Below are positions 52,122 through 60,865 of a stretch of 64,000 bases of DNA, piece after piece. Positions within the stretch are counted from its first letter, which is position 1. The number at the start of each line of letters is the position of its first letter. The stretch is from GCA-2687025 sp964473525 (GTDB lineage Bacteria > Poribacteria > WGA-4E > GCA-2687025), in the NCBI GenBank assembly GCA_964473525.1, contig CAYYPK010000001.1:186001-250000 (forward strand). The letters run 5' to 3'. The notes beneath the pieces were generated by a model, which did not search any database, was not told the DNA's origin, and was given only the letters and a program-made list of their open reading frames with translations. Both the position numbers and the translations under genes were made by a program.

Positions 52122-53174
52122 CTATCTCGCGAACTGCTCCGCTACGTCAACGAGCGCCATGAAGTTGCGCGCCGCCGGCTCCGTGAACGTACCGGACGCG
52201 GTCCCGGCAAGGCAGTAGCCCAGTGGGCCGGCGGCCCGCAGGCACTCCTCCCCCATGCGCAGCACCGTCGCCCGGTCGCGCGTCTCCAGCACTTCCATGT
52301 CGTCCAGGCCCCCGACGAGGCACACGTCCTCGCCGACTCGCCGCTTCGCCATGCCAAGCGTGATGTCGCCGTACGGCTCCACCTCGATGGGGTCCAGCGC
52401 GTCTATGCCCGTCGCGACGAGGTCCTCGATGAACGCGTCCATCTTGCCGTGGCAGTGGTAGTAGGCGATGCCGCCGTACTTGTGGATGACGTCCACCAAC
52501 TCCATGTCCTGAACCCGTCCCAGCCGCTGAAAGGCCTCCGGGCCGAGCTGCTCGGTGATGTACTCCGCGCCGACGATGCGGTACGCGTCGACGCCTCCGG
52601 CCGACGCTTCATCCACCCACGGTATGAGTCGCGACTGCACCGTGTCCGTAGCCTCTACTGCGAAGTCCGGCTCAAGCGCCCACAGTAGGCAGAAGTCCTC
52701 CGGCGACATGTACTCGGCGAGAAAACAGATCGCGTCGGGAATGCCTGCGAGGACGAGGCCTTGCTCCCCATACTCCTGCTTTGCATCGAGGAAGGACGCC
52801 ACGTTCGGATGCGCCGCCTCGAAGGGGATGGACAGGAGCGCCTCAATGTCCTGCCGCGTCGCACAGGGGAACTTGACCGTGTAGCCCGCGAGCGACGTCC
52901 GTCGGTAGACGCGCGTCAGGTCGCCGCGCGGCGTGCGGATGGTGGTGACTGTGTCGGACCCGTCCTGTTCCGACGACACATGCTCGCCGTACCGCGCGCC
53001 CATGAACTGCCCGCCGCCAGCGCCGACGGGTATGAACGGGTCGGTGACCTCCAGCATCTCCTTGCCGACGCCTTCACGCGGGCTCAGATGCCCGAAGCCG
53101 AAGGGACTGACGGGCACTCGGTCCACTGGCTCACGACGGATCGCCGCGATGATACGTTCACGCGAGGTCATCAC
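52122..53174 (-). CDS. UroD-fold methyltransferase-like protein (2)
   Basis: 350-residue UroD-superfamily protein. N-terminal MTSRERIIAAIRREPVDRVP is the superfamily entry motif. The HCHGKMDAF segment near residue 225 resembles the metal-binding motif of MtaA-type methyltransferases (H-x-C-x...), and EVEPYGDITLG and CLVGGLDDMEVL follow. It starts 1 nt before the stop of gene 53176 and ends 14 nt before gene 51094. A methyl-transfer or decarboxylase-like role is possible; no corrinoid protein is adjacent. Confidence 0.82.
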   Translation of the reverse strand: MMTSRERIIAAIRREPVDRVPVSPFGFGHLSPREGVGKEMLEVTDPFIPVGAGGGQFMGARYGEHVSSEQDGSDTVTTIRTPRGDLTRVYRRTSLAGYTVKFPCATRQDIEALLSIPFEAAHPNVASFLDAKQEYGEQGLVLAGIPDAICFLAEYMSPEDFCLLWALEPDFAVEATDTVQSRLIPWVDEASAGGVDAYRIVGAEYITEQLGPEAFQRLGRVQDMELVDVIHKYGGIAYYHCHGKMDAFIEDLVATGIDALDPIEVEPYGDITLGMAKRRVGEDVCLVGGLDDMEVLETRDRATVLRMGEECLRAAGPLGYCLAGTASGTFTEPAARNFMALVDVAEQFAR

Positions 53175-53175
53175 G

Positions 53176-54408
53176 TCAGTATTCCTCGACCAGTTCGCGC
53201 GCGATGCGGGACCACTCGTCGAACCGTTCGGGGCGGTTCTCGCATGTGTGCGTGTCCTTGAGGATCATCTCGATGACACAGTCGCGCGAGACGTCCAGCG
53301 TGTGCCTTATGTACTCGCGGATCATGTCGGCGTCGAAGTCACCGACGAGATGCGACGGCTGCGGCTTCCACGAGAATATGTAGTCGCCGCCCAGCTTCTC
53401 GGCAGCGCGGTCTACGTCCGCCATGGGCGCGATAGAGATGCGTCGGATGCCTGGTATCTGGCTGACGAGGTGGATCTTCGGTTCCAGGTCGTCGCAGCAC
53501 CCGTATCCGGTCAGCGCGAACGGCTCCAGGAGACGCTTCTCGTATTGCAGCGCGAACTCCTCGTGCATGTCGGGAGACACGGGGTCGAACTCCTGCGACT
53601 CCGCCGACGCCCACATGTCGCACGGACGCACGTGGTCCGGCTCGTAGCCGTCGGGTGGCAGTTCGTCGGTGTACCCGTTGCCCCCCGTCGAGTGGTAGGT
53701 CGCGTCGTTGTTGAGGCTCAGCAGGTTCAGATCGACGTACTGCTTGACGAGCTCGTGGTGCCCCTCTTCGAGCTTTGCCATGGCGTCGTGGACCATGTTC
53801 GGGTCGTCGATCATGTCCCACATGACCTGCTCCAGCCCGCGCAGCCCGGTGTAGATGTTCATCAGATGGAACGAGATATGGGACACGCCCTTGAGCTTCA
53901 CGTCGAGGATGTCGCCGAACAACTCCTGAGCAGTCTCGAGTGACCGCGCCGTGGCGTCTTCGTCCTCGTACACCCTTGGGAACTTGATCTTCTCGAGATC
54001 CCTGTGCGTCTTGATGACGGGATCGAACTTCCACGCCCCCGTCGCCATGGAGCTGCGGAAGTGCTTCGCCGTCAGACCCCATCCGGTGTTGTGCACCGAC
54101 CGGCTGACGACCCACTCCTTCTCGATCACGGTGTCGTCGTGGAAATGCTCGTGGTAGTAGAGGCGGCTGCGTAGAGTCCACTCCACGCGGCGGGCGGCCG
54201 CGTCTTCGCACGTCATATCGGAGTCGAGGAGCAACTCGCGCCACGATCCCTCGGGAAAGAACAGGATCATGGGACGCACTCGCTCCAGCGCGTTGTGGCG
54301 CTTCCACATGCCGCGCCGCTCCGCCATGATCGGCAGGTCCGCGACCTCGGCTACTTCGGTCGCCACCGCGCGCAGGATGTCGCGGTCTCCGACGCTGAAC
54401 TGTGACAA
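53176..54408 (-). CDS. UroD-like protein, 410-residue type (copy B)
   Basis: Paralogue of the gene at 54526, same length (410 residues) and about 75-80% similar by eye. Shared segments are VADLPIMAERRGMWKRHNAL, GWGLTAKHFRSSMATGAWKF and TGYGCCDDLEPKIHL (possible Cys-Cys metal site). The fold is a UroD-like C-terminal TIM barrel. The start is taken as TTG at 54408: GGGGAGG lies 7 nt upstream, and the residues align with the GTG start of the paralogue (LSQFSVGDRD versus VSEFTAGDRE). Longer ATG starts at 54423 and 54483 overlap the promoter region. Confidence 0.8.
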   Translation of the reverse strand: MSQFSVGDRDILRAVATEVAEVADLPIMAERRGMWKRHNALERVRPMILFFPEGSWRELLLDSDMTCEDAAARRVEWTLRSRLYYHEHFHDDTVIEKEWVVSRSVHNTGWGLTAKHFRSSMATGAWKFDPVIKTHRDLEKIKFPRVYEDEDATARSLETAQELFGDILDVKLKGVSHISFHLMNIYTGLRGLEQVMWDMIDDPNMVHDAMAKLEEGHHELVKQYVDLNLLSLNNDATYHSTGGNGYTDELPPDGYEPDHVRPCDMWASAESQEFDPVSPDMHEEFALQYEKRLLEPFALTGYGCCDDLEPKIHLVSQIPGIRRISIAPMADVDRAAEKLGGDYIFSWKPQPSHLVGDFDADMIREYIRHTLDVSRDCVIEMILKDTHTCENRPERFDEWSRIARELVEEY

Positions 54409-54525
54409 CGTAAGCCTCCCCATCGGATGGACTCGGGCGGGCGCGCACGGGGAATGGATAGCCATCGGTCGGTCGGTCGGCAATGGTCGATACAGCGCGC
54501 CTCGCGAGGTCGGCGGACCCTCGGG

Positions 54526-55758
54526 TCAGTACTGCTCGGCCAACTCGCTGGCGATTCTCGACCATTCGGTGAACCGCTCGGGACGGTTCTCGCAGGTGTG
54601 CGTGTCCTTGAGGATCATCTCGACCACGCAGTCCCGCGAGACATCGAGCGTGTGACGGATGTACTCGCGGACCATGTCGCTATCGAACTCGCCAACGAGG
54701 TGAGACGGCTGCGGCTTCCACGAGAAGATGTAGTCGCCCCGGAGCTTCTCCGCGCTGCGGTCGACGTTGGCTAGCGGCGCGATGGAGATGCGGCGGATGC
54801 CCGGGATCTGCGCGACGAGGTGCAGCTTCGGCTCCAGGTCGTCGCAGCAGCCGTAGCCGTTCAGCGCGAACGGTTCCAGTAGCCGCTTCTCGTATTGCAG
54901 CGTGAACTCCTCGTGCATCTCCGGCGACACCGGGTCGAACTCCTGCGACTCCGCGGATGCCCACATGTCGCACGGACGGACCCGGTCTGGATCGCAGTCG
55001 GGGAGCGGCAGCTCGTTCGTGTAGCCGTTCCCTCCTGTCGAGTGGGTGGTCCCGTCGTTGTTGAGGCTGAGCAGGTTCTGGTCGACGTACTGTCGTACGA
55101 GTTCGTGATGCCCCGCTTCGAGCCGCGCCATAGCGTCGTGGACCATGTTGGGGTCGTCGATCATGTCCCACATGACCTGCTCGAGGCCACGCAACCCCGT
55201 GTAGACGTTCATCAGGTGGAAGGACAGATGAGCGATGCCCCTTACCTGCACGTCGAGGATGTCGCCGAACAGCTCCTGGGCGGCCTCGTACGAACGCGCC
55301 GTCGCGTCCTTGTCCTCGTAGACCCGTGGGTACTTGATCTTGTCGAGGTCGGAGTGGGTCTTGATGACTGGGTCGAACATCCACGCGCCCGTCGCCATCG
55401 AGCTGCGCAAGTGCTTCGCGGTGAGCCCCCAGCCGGTGTTGTGGATGGACCGGCCTACGACCCAGTTCTTCTCGATGACCGTGTCGTCGTGGAAGTTCTC
55501 GTGGTTGTAGATGCGTCTACGTAGCGCCAGCTCGGTCCGTCGGGCGGCGGAGCCCTCGCACGTCATGTCGGACTCGGGGAGCAGCTCCCGCCAGGAGCCC
55601 TGCGGGTCGATGAGGACCATCGGGCGGACGCGTTCGAGCGCGTTGTGACGCTTCCACATGCCCCGGCGCTCCGCCATGACGGGCAGGTCGGCGATCTCGG
55701 CTACATCTTGCGCCAGCGAGCGCAGTGTCTCGCGGTCTCCGGCGGTGAATTCTGACAC
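54526..55758 (-). CDS. UroD-like protein, 410-residue type (copy A)
   Basis: First gene of a four-gene UroD-superfamily cluster. GTG start at 55758 with AGGAG 7 nt upstream; a longer ATG reading (55830) runs through the promoter. The domain has the same motifs as copy B, including GCCDDLEPKLHLVAQIPGIR and RPERFTEWSRIASELAEQY at the end. A tandem duplication is clear. Corrinoid- or thiol-dependent methyl or acyl transfer is the superfamily theme, but the reaction is unknown. Confidence 0.8.
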   Translation of the reverse strand: MSEFTAGDRETLRSLAQDVAEIADLPVMAERRGMWKRHNALERVRPMVLIDPQGSWRELLPESDMTCEGSAARRTELALRRRIYNHENFHDDTVIEKNWVVGRSIHNTGWGLTAKHLRSSMATGAWMFDPVIKTHSDLDKIKYPRVYEDKDATARSYEAAQELFGDILDVQVRGIAHLSFHLMNVYTGLRGLEQVMWDMIDDPNMVHDAMARLEAGHHELVRQYVDQNLLSLNNDGTTHSTGGNGYTNELPLPDCDPDRVRPCDMWASAESQEFDPVSPEMHEEFTLQYEKRLLEPFALNGYGCCDDLEPKLHLVAQIPGIRRISIAPLANVDRSAEKLRGDYIFSWKPQPSHLVGEFDSDMVREYIRHTLDVSRDCVVEMILKDTHTCENRPERFTEWSRIASELAEQY

Positions 55759-55801
55759 TTGGCCTCTCCTCGTCACCGCGTCTGGCGCGGCGCACGCGAT
55801 A

Positions 55802-55830
55802 GGGATAGCCACCGACGCAGGGCACGGCAA
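55802..55830 (-). promoter_or_regulatory. Putative promoter of the UroD-like cluster
   Basis: Minus strand TTGCCG, 17 nt, TATCCC(TAT), with the -10 ending 44 nt before the GTG at 55758. Confidence 0.45.
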
Positions 55831-55881
55831 TGACGCGCGCGCCGCCAGCGGGAGCGGCGAGCGTCGCCGCGGCCGCGCACC

Positions 55882-56427
55882 TCACGTGCGGCGCACCCGC
55901 GCGGCGTTCACCTCCGACTTCTTGGTGAACACGTAGACGGCGCTGAAGCCCTCATTGTCAATGTCAGGCAGTTCGGCCCTCACTTGCGACACAAGGCCGT
56001 CGAGGATGTGCTCAGGCACTGTACGGTCCCGCTCCGCGTTGCGGCGACGGCACACCGACCTACGCAAGTTGAGGGCCACGACGATCGTGTGACGTCCGTG
56101 TCGGTCGGCCATCTTCCGAAGCTGTGCGCGGATGGCACTCGTCGGGTTTGTCGCGTCCACACCGGTCGGCAGATTCCGGCGCATGCGAGGCTTCAAGCGC
56201 TCGCGCAACTCGGCGAACACCGCGGGATTCGCGTCCATACTCCCTTCATCCCCGGTGAATTCAAGACGTAGCGCATCTGTGGAGAGGATCTCGTCCGCGG
56301 TGAAATGGAGCGCGGCGAACGTGGACTTGCCCGAGCCGGGCGCGCCGACGAGTAGCACAAGGGCGCCTTCCGGCACGTCGATGGTTGTGCCGACCGTGAT
56401 GGGTTGCTGTGACTGTGCGCGTGCCAT
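55882..56427 (-). CDS. Stand-alone P-loop polynucleotide kinase-like protein
   Basis: 181-residue protein homologous over its whole length to the N-terminal kinase domain of the Pnkp encoded upstream. The Walker A motif is GAPGSGKST (K34, S35), an Asp corresponding to the kinase general base is D51 (STDALRL), and the basic lid CRRRNAERDRTVP matches the Arg region. Pnkp kinases phosphorylate 5'-OH ends of RNA. GGGAG precedes the ATG. It is separated from the Pnkp gene by about 420 nt holding a MITE-like repeat. Zeta-toxin-like or AAA_33 kinases are an alternative assignment. Confidence 0.75.
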   Translation of the reverse strand: MARAQSQQPITVGTTIDVPEGALVLLVGAPGSGKSTFAALHFTADEILSTDALRLEFTGDEGSMDANPAVFAELRERLKPRMRRNLPTGVDATNPTSAIRAQLRKMADRHGRHTIVVALNLRRSVCRRRNAERDRTVPEHILDGLVSQVRAELPDIDNEGFSAVYVFTKKSEVNAARVRRT

Positions 56428-56475
56428 ATTCTGCTGTCTCCCAATTCCTGTAGCCGGTCGGCCGCGTCACGGCGA

Positions 56476-56495
56476 TATAGTTCTTATATACTATA
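56476..56495. promoter_or_regulatory. AT-rich inverted repeat upstream of the kinase gene
   Basis: TATAGT, 8 nt (TCTTATAT), ACTATA: perfect 6-bp arms within the only AT-rich stretch here (56474-56500), about 50-70 nt before the ATG at 56427. It may serve as an operator or -10 region. Confidence 0.4.
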
Positions 56496-56587
56496 ACCAT
56501 GCCTGAGCGACGGGCGGATGGCAACTGGTCTGATGCTGGGGTGGCGTCTACACGCGATGGTATTGGCGCGTCCCGCTGTCCGTCGGC

Positions 56588-56668
56588 CGTCATCCTGAGA
56601 AGCGAAGCGACGAAGGATCTCGGCGTCACTGCCCGCGCGGGAGATTCCTCGCCACGCTCAGAATGACG
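56588..56668. repeat. MITE-like imperfect inverted repeat
   Basis: Left end CGTCATCCTGAGAAGCG and right end CGCTCAGAATGACG are inverted copies; inside, CGAAGGATCTC pairs with GAGATTCCTCG. This resembles the widespread GTCATTCTGAGCGAAGCGAA-type intergenic repeats found in many bacterial genomes. Confidence 0.6.
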
Positions 56669-56847
56669 AGTGGTCGGAGCCCACCAGCCCTGCCGCCATC
56701 GCCTGTAGAGAACACCGTTCCCCGACGCCCCACGACTCGGTGCGTCGCCACGCTGGGAGGGTTGCTCGCGATTGGGCCAGTGGTGCACATGTGCGTCACG
56801 ACGCGGCGTCGCTGGCCAGGGCCCACCGCATGGCGACCGACGCGACC

Positions 56848-59430
56848 TCAGAGTCGCGGATCCAGCGGCTCACTCTCCAGCGCGAGAACACCGAAGACGC
56901 ACTCGTGCACGCGCCGCAACGGTTCTCGCCGGACGAACCGCTCCAGCGCCTCGATCCCGAGCGCGAACTCACGCAACGCGAGGGAGCGCTTTCCGCCGAC
57001 GTTGCGCTGTTTAAGCTGGGTGAGATAGTCCGGCTCCGTGTATTCAGGCCCGTAGATGATGCGCAGGTATTCCCTGCCGCGGCACTTCAACGCGGGCTGC
57101 GCCATGCCTCGGCGGCCGCGCGCGATGAACGAGAGCGGCTTTACGACGGCTCCCTCGCCGCCCTTGTCCGTCAGGGCCTCCCACCAGTCCATGGCGGACG
57201 CGCGGGCGGCGGCGTCATCCAGCGACACAGTGACGTTCTCGGTGGCCTGCACGATGTGTCCTTCGCCTTGCGGCGCCATCGCGCGGGCAGTCTCCATGTG
57301 CCAGCGATGGTCGCGATCCGTGTGCGTCGATCCCTCGCTTGCGAGGACGTGGAAGGGCGCGACGCGCAGGTCGGCGGGGCTCTCGACATTCCAGCAGTAG
57401 TGGCGGTACGCAGCCGCGAACTGCTCCGCCATCGCGAGACGACTTTCATACCGCGCGCGGATGTTCGACACCTCGACACCGTTGGACTCAGCGGCGCGGA
57501 GCGTGCCCAACGTCTCCGTGAGCGACGTGCGGGCGGCGGCGCCAACGGCGGCGTACTGCTGTTCGATGAGCTGGCGCGCCTTCGCCGACCACGGCATGAT
57601 CTCGCAGTCGATGCAGAGCCAGTCCGTCGTTAGCGTGTCCCACAGCCCGGCCGCGGAGGCGCCGTCGCACAGCGCGGCGAGGATCGCCTCCTCGGACTCG
57701 GTGTCCGCGAAGAACGCCCGCCCCGTGCGCGTGTAGACGACGCCAGGTCGCTCTTCCGCCAGCCCGAACCGCGTCACCGCGACGGACGGTTCGCGGCAGA
57801 CGACCGCGATGGCGCGGGAGCCCATGTGTTTCTCTTCGAGAATCACCTCTGGCACTCGTTCGCGCGCGTAGTACGCGAACGCCTTGTCGGGGTGCTCCAG
57901 CAGCCCGTCGCGGTCGGTCGCTGCGGGAGGCGCCATCGTGGGCGGAAGGTGGATGAGCCACTTCGGGTCCACCGCCCAGCGCGACAGGACCTCGAGCGCG
58001 GCGGCTCCCCGCTCCTCGTCGACGGTGACGTTCCCGCGCAGACGCGTGGAGATGGACCGGCGGCCGATCAGGTCGCCGATGTCCAGGGAGTCGTCCGCGG
58101 CGTGTTGGGCCGCGCGTCCCGTGTCCTCCGGGCGCTGCAGCGGACGGATGGGCTCCGCGTATGTCTCGCGGGCGTCGACGCTCACCAGTTCCCGTTCGGG
58201 GTAACGCAGCGCCGTCAGCTGCCCACCGAAGACGCAGCCCGTGTCCACGTTGATCGTGTTGTTCACCCACTCGGCGTCGACGACCGGCGTATGTCCGTAG
58301 ACGACGGCGGCCTCGCCACGATACTCGCTCGCCCAGTCGTGCCGAACCGGCGCGCCGAATTCGTCCGTCTCTCCCGTGGTGTCGCCGTAAAGAGCGAAGG
58401 CCCGAACCGCGCCAGACGCCCGGCCTGCCATGGTCTCCCTAATGCCCGCGTGGGCGACGACGAGCGCCCCGCCGTCGAGGACCGCGTGACTCACGAGCGA
58501 GTCGAAGAAGTCCGCCATCTCTGTGCGGAGAGTGGCCTGGACGTCCTCGGGCGCCGCGTCGATTTCGGCGAGACTGGTCTGGAGGCCGTGGGTGACCTGG
58601 ACCTTGCGCCCACGGAGAGCTCGGACAAGCTTCGAGTCGTGGTTGCCCGGCACGCAGATCGCGGAGCCCGCCTCGACCATGTTGCGCACGAGGCCGTAGG
58701 CGTCGAGCACGCGAGGGCCGCGGTCCACTATGTCGCCCACGAACGCGACGCGCCTCCCCTCTGGGTGCGACCACACACGCGCGTAGCCGTGAGTCTCACG
58801 CGGCGCGTCCGAGTGGGCGTACCCCAGTCGCCCAAGCAGTTCCTCGAGCTCGTCGCAGCACCCGTGGACGTCACCGATGATGTCGAATGGGCCGCGCTCG
58901 TCGCGACGGTCGGGCCACAGGCGCACGCGCGTGACCGTGGCGGCGTCGATCTCCTCGACCGAGGACAGCCGGTACACGCGGTGGATGCCCTCGCGACCCA
59001 AACCGCGCAAAGACCGCTTCAGGTCGCGTACGTGCCCGCGGACGACTCGCCTGCCGAAGTTCCTGTCCGGTCGCAGCTCGTTGCGCGCGTGGCAGAGATC
59101 CTCCGACAGGTCGAGCACGATCGCGACGGTAAGGCAGTGCAGTTCCTTCGCGATGTCGATGAGGGACTTCCGGGCGAATGGCTGGACGTTGGTGGCGTCG
59201 ATCACGGTGACCCGACCCGCGGCGAGTCGCTTGCGCGCGATGAAGTGCACGAGCTCGAACGCGTCCGCCGTCGCCGCCATACTCGTCTCGTCGTCGCACA
59301 CGACACCTCGACTGTGGTCGGATGAGACTACCTCCGTCGGGAGGAAGTGCTTCGCCGCGAAGGTGGACTTGCCGCTGCCGGACGACCCGATCAGCAGCAC
59401 GAGCGCCATGTCCGGGATGTCGATGTTCAT
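56848..59430 (-). CDS. pnkp: Bacterial Pnkp: polynucleotide kinase-phosphatase-ligase-like RNA repair enzyme
   Basis: 860-residue three-domain RNA end-healing enzyme. Kinase (about 1-170): Walker A GSSGSGKST with K21 and S22, D38 and R116. Phosphatase (about 183-440, metallophosphoesterase): D187, H189 (GDVHG), D233, N263-H264 (GNHD), H327 and H380. Nucleotidyltransferase/ligase-like domain (about 480-860): KxxG at K534 (EKHMGSR), WLCIDCEIMPW, EGAVVKP and KCRGREYLR. Several numbers match those I recall for Clostridium thermocellum Pnkp (K21, S22, D38, D187, H189). Length and order match the family. It overlaps hen1 by ATGA. Confidence 0.95.
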   Translation of the reverse strand: MNIDIPDMALVLLIGSSGSGKSTFAAKHFLPTEVVSSDHSRGVVCDDETSMAATADAFELVHFIARKRLAAGRVTVIDATNVQPFARKSLIDIAKELHCLTVAIVLDLSEDLCHARNELRPDRNFGRRVVRGHVRDLKRSLRGLGREGIHRVYRLSSVEEIDAATVTRVRLWPDRRDERGPFDIIGDVHGCCDELEELLGRLGYAHSDAPRETHGYARVWSHPEGRRVAFVGDIVDRGPRVLDAYGLVRNMVEAGSAICVPGNHDSKLVRALRGRKVQVTHGLQTSLAEIDAAPEDVQATLRTEMADFFDSLVSHAVLDGGALVVAHAGIRETMAGRASGAVRAFALYGDTTGETDEFGAPVRHDWASEYRGEAAVVYGHTPVVDAEWVNNTINVDTGCVFGGQLTALRYPERELVSVDARETYAEPIRPLQRPEDTGRAAQHAADDSLDIGDLIGRRSISTRLRGNVTVDEERGAAALEVLSRWAVDPKWLIHLPPTMAPPAATDRDGLLEHPDKAFAYYARERVPEVILEEKHMGSRAIAVVCREPSVAVTRFGLAEERPGVVYTRTGRAFFADTESEEAILAALCDGASAAGLWDTLTTDWLCIDCEIMPWSAKARQLIEQQYAAVGAAARTSLTETLGTLRAAESNGVEVSNIRARYESRLAMAEQFAAAYRHYCWNVESPADLRVAPFHVLASEGSTHTDRDHRWHMETARAMAPQGEGHIVQATENVTVSLDDAAARASAMDWWEALTDKGGEGAVVKPLSFIARGRRGMAQPALKCRGREYLRIIYGPEYTEPDYLTQLKQRNVGGKRSLALREFALGIEALERFVRREPLRRVHECVFGVLALESEPLDPRL

Positions 59431-60818
59431 CGGGTGAACACCCCCATCTGCGTCGGAGACCCTAGGGCGGGATGCACGTCGCCGACGGCGCGGAACTCAA
59501 CGGCGTAGCCGTGCTCGGACGCCACGCGTTCCGCCCACGCCGCAAACTCGTTGCGCGTCCACTCGAACCGATGGTCGGCGTGGCGCGTGTCCGCGGCCGG
59601 CAGGGATGCCCACACGGCGTTGTAGTCGCGGTTGGGCGTTGTGACGACGACCGCGTTCGGCCGCGCGTAGGCGAAGACGGCGTCTTCGAGCGCCACCAAT
59701 CTGCGCGGCTCAATGTGCTCCACTACCTCCATGAGCACGACGGCGTCGTAGCCGGTGAGTCGGGCGTCACGGTAGAGCGCCGAGCCCTGCTGCAAGGTGA
59801 GTCGCGCCTTCTGAGTCTCAGGCTGCCGGTCGAGGTGTAGGCTTCGGCGCGCGCGGGTCAGCGCGTGGACAGAGACGTCTACTCCCAGGATCGATTCGTA
59901 CCGAGGGTCCGCGAGGAGGCGGCGCAGGAACTCGCCCTCACCGCAGCCCAGATCCACGACGCGCCTTGCGCCCGCCCGTGCCAGCGCCGACAGCGTCTCA
60001 CGATGCCGCTGTTCGTACAACCTGGGCGTCTCTTCCTCGGCGTCCGCGTCGGCCTGCTGTCCGCTTCGCCCGTCACCAAGGGGCGTGTCGTCATCGGCGA
60101 GAGCCGCCAGCGCCGCGTCCGTGAGTCGCGCGCTGTGGCGCATATACCGACGTACGATGTCGTCCCGCACCGGGTGCTCGCCCAGCCAGTCGCCACCGTG
60201 CCGCTGCAGCTTGTCTACCTCGTCCTCGGAGACCCAGTAGTGCTTCGTGTCGTCCAGCACAGGGACCAGCACGTAGAGGTGGCTGAGTAGGTCGCGCAGC
60301 CGCGTGGTCTTGGACAGTTGCAGCGTGAAATAGTGGCTATCTCCCCACGCCGGGAACTCCGGATCCAACGGGCGCCCCTCGGCTGTCACCTCGTATCCGA
60401 GCGGGGTAAACAGTCGCTCCAGGAACGCGCGCCCGGGCCTGCACGGAACAGCCGATAGCCGGGCCGTCAGAGGCATTTGAGCCCCCACCAACTCTGGGCG
60501 CGCGTCGCATTTCCCGTGCAACGCGGAGCCAAACACGCGCGAGATGGCTACGGAAAGGAACGACGAGGCGGCGTACGGCCGGTCATTGACGTAGGGTTCC
60601 AGTCGGAACGCTGGTTCCGCGCGGCCGCGACGGCGCAGGCGCTGGGGATCGATGTCCAGAAGTATCGCCGCCGTGCACTCGGCGTCCTCGGCTAGCGGAT
60701 AGAAGACGCGAACATCACCGAACCACAGCGGGAACTCCTGCACGCGCGCCGGATGCTTGTGCAGCAGGTAGCCGAGGTCCGTCGCCGGTTCGTGCGTTGT
60801 GGTGATCGTCAGCAGCAT
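59427..60818 (-). CDS. hen1: Hen1: 3'-terminal RNA ribose 2'-O-methyltransferase
   Basis: 463-residue bacterial Hen1, which methylates the 2'-OH of a broken RNA 3' end before ligation and so blocks repeat cleavage. The N-terminal domain (about 1-250) is the bacterial Hen1 N-terminal region that assists Pnkp. The methyltransferase has VVDLGCGEGEF (SAM site), EVVEHIEP (metal-binding E..EH) and HRFEWTRNEF (His). The usual size is ~465. Its ATGA overlap with the pnkp gene and same-strand order define the two-gene operon. It diverges from a TolB-like gene. Confidence 0.95.
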   Translation of the reverse strand: MLLTITTTHEPATDLGYLLHKHPARVQEFPLWFGDVRVFYPLAEDAECTAAILLDIDPQRLRRRGRAEPAFRLEPYVNDRPYAASSFLSVAISRVFGSALHGKCDARPELVGAQMPLTARLSAVPCRPGRAFLERLFTPLGYEVTAEGRPLDPEFPAWGDSHYFTLQLSKTTRLRDLLSHLYVLVPVLDDTKHYWVSEDEVDKLQRHGGDWLGEHPVRDDIVRRYMRHSARLTDAALAALADDDTPLGDGRSGQQADADAEEETPRLYEQRHRETLSALARAGARRVVDLGCGEGEFLRRLLADPRYESILGVDVSVHALTRARRSLHLDRQPETQKARLTLQQGSALYRDARLTGYDAVVLMEVVEHIEPRRLVALEDAVFAYARPNAVVVTTPNRDYNAVWASLPAADTRHADHRFEWTRNEFAAWAERVASEHGYAVEFRAVGDVHPALGSPTQMGVFTR

Positions 60819-60836
60819 GTCGGCGCCTGCGGGGAT

Positions 60837-60865
60837 TTGCGGGGCGGCCTCACAGACACTACTTT
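60837..60865 (+). promoter_or_regulatory. Putative promoter of the TolB-like gene
   Basis: TTGCGG, 17 nt, TACTTT, ending 37 nt before the ATG at 60902. Its -10 overlaps the -10 of the hen1 promoter on the other strand. Confidence 0.45.

Larger units (their letters stand above)
56428..56847. other. Intergenic between Pnkp and the extra kinase
   Basis: About 420 nt. It contains an AT-rich inverted repeat at 56476 and an ~80-nt MITE-like repeat at 56588. No supported ORF. Confidence 0.6.

Noticed and set aside
57826..59325. 499-residue ORF on the plus strand
   Set aside because: Antisense to pnkp; codon pattern is that of a shadow frame.
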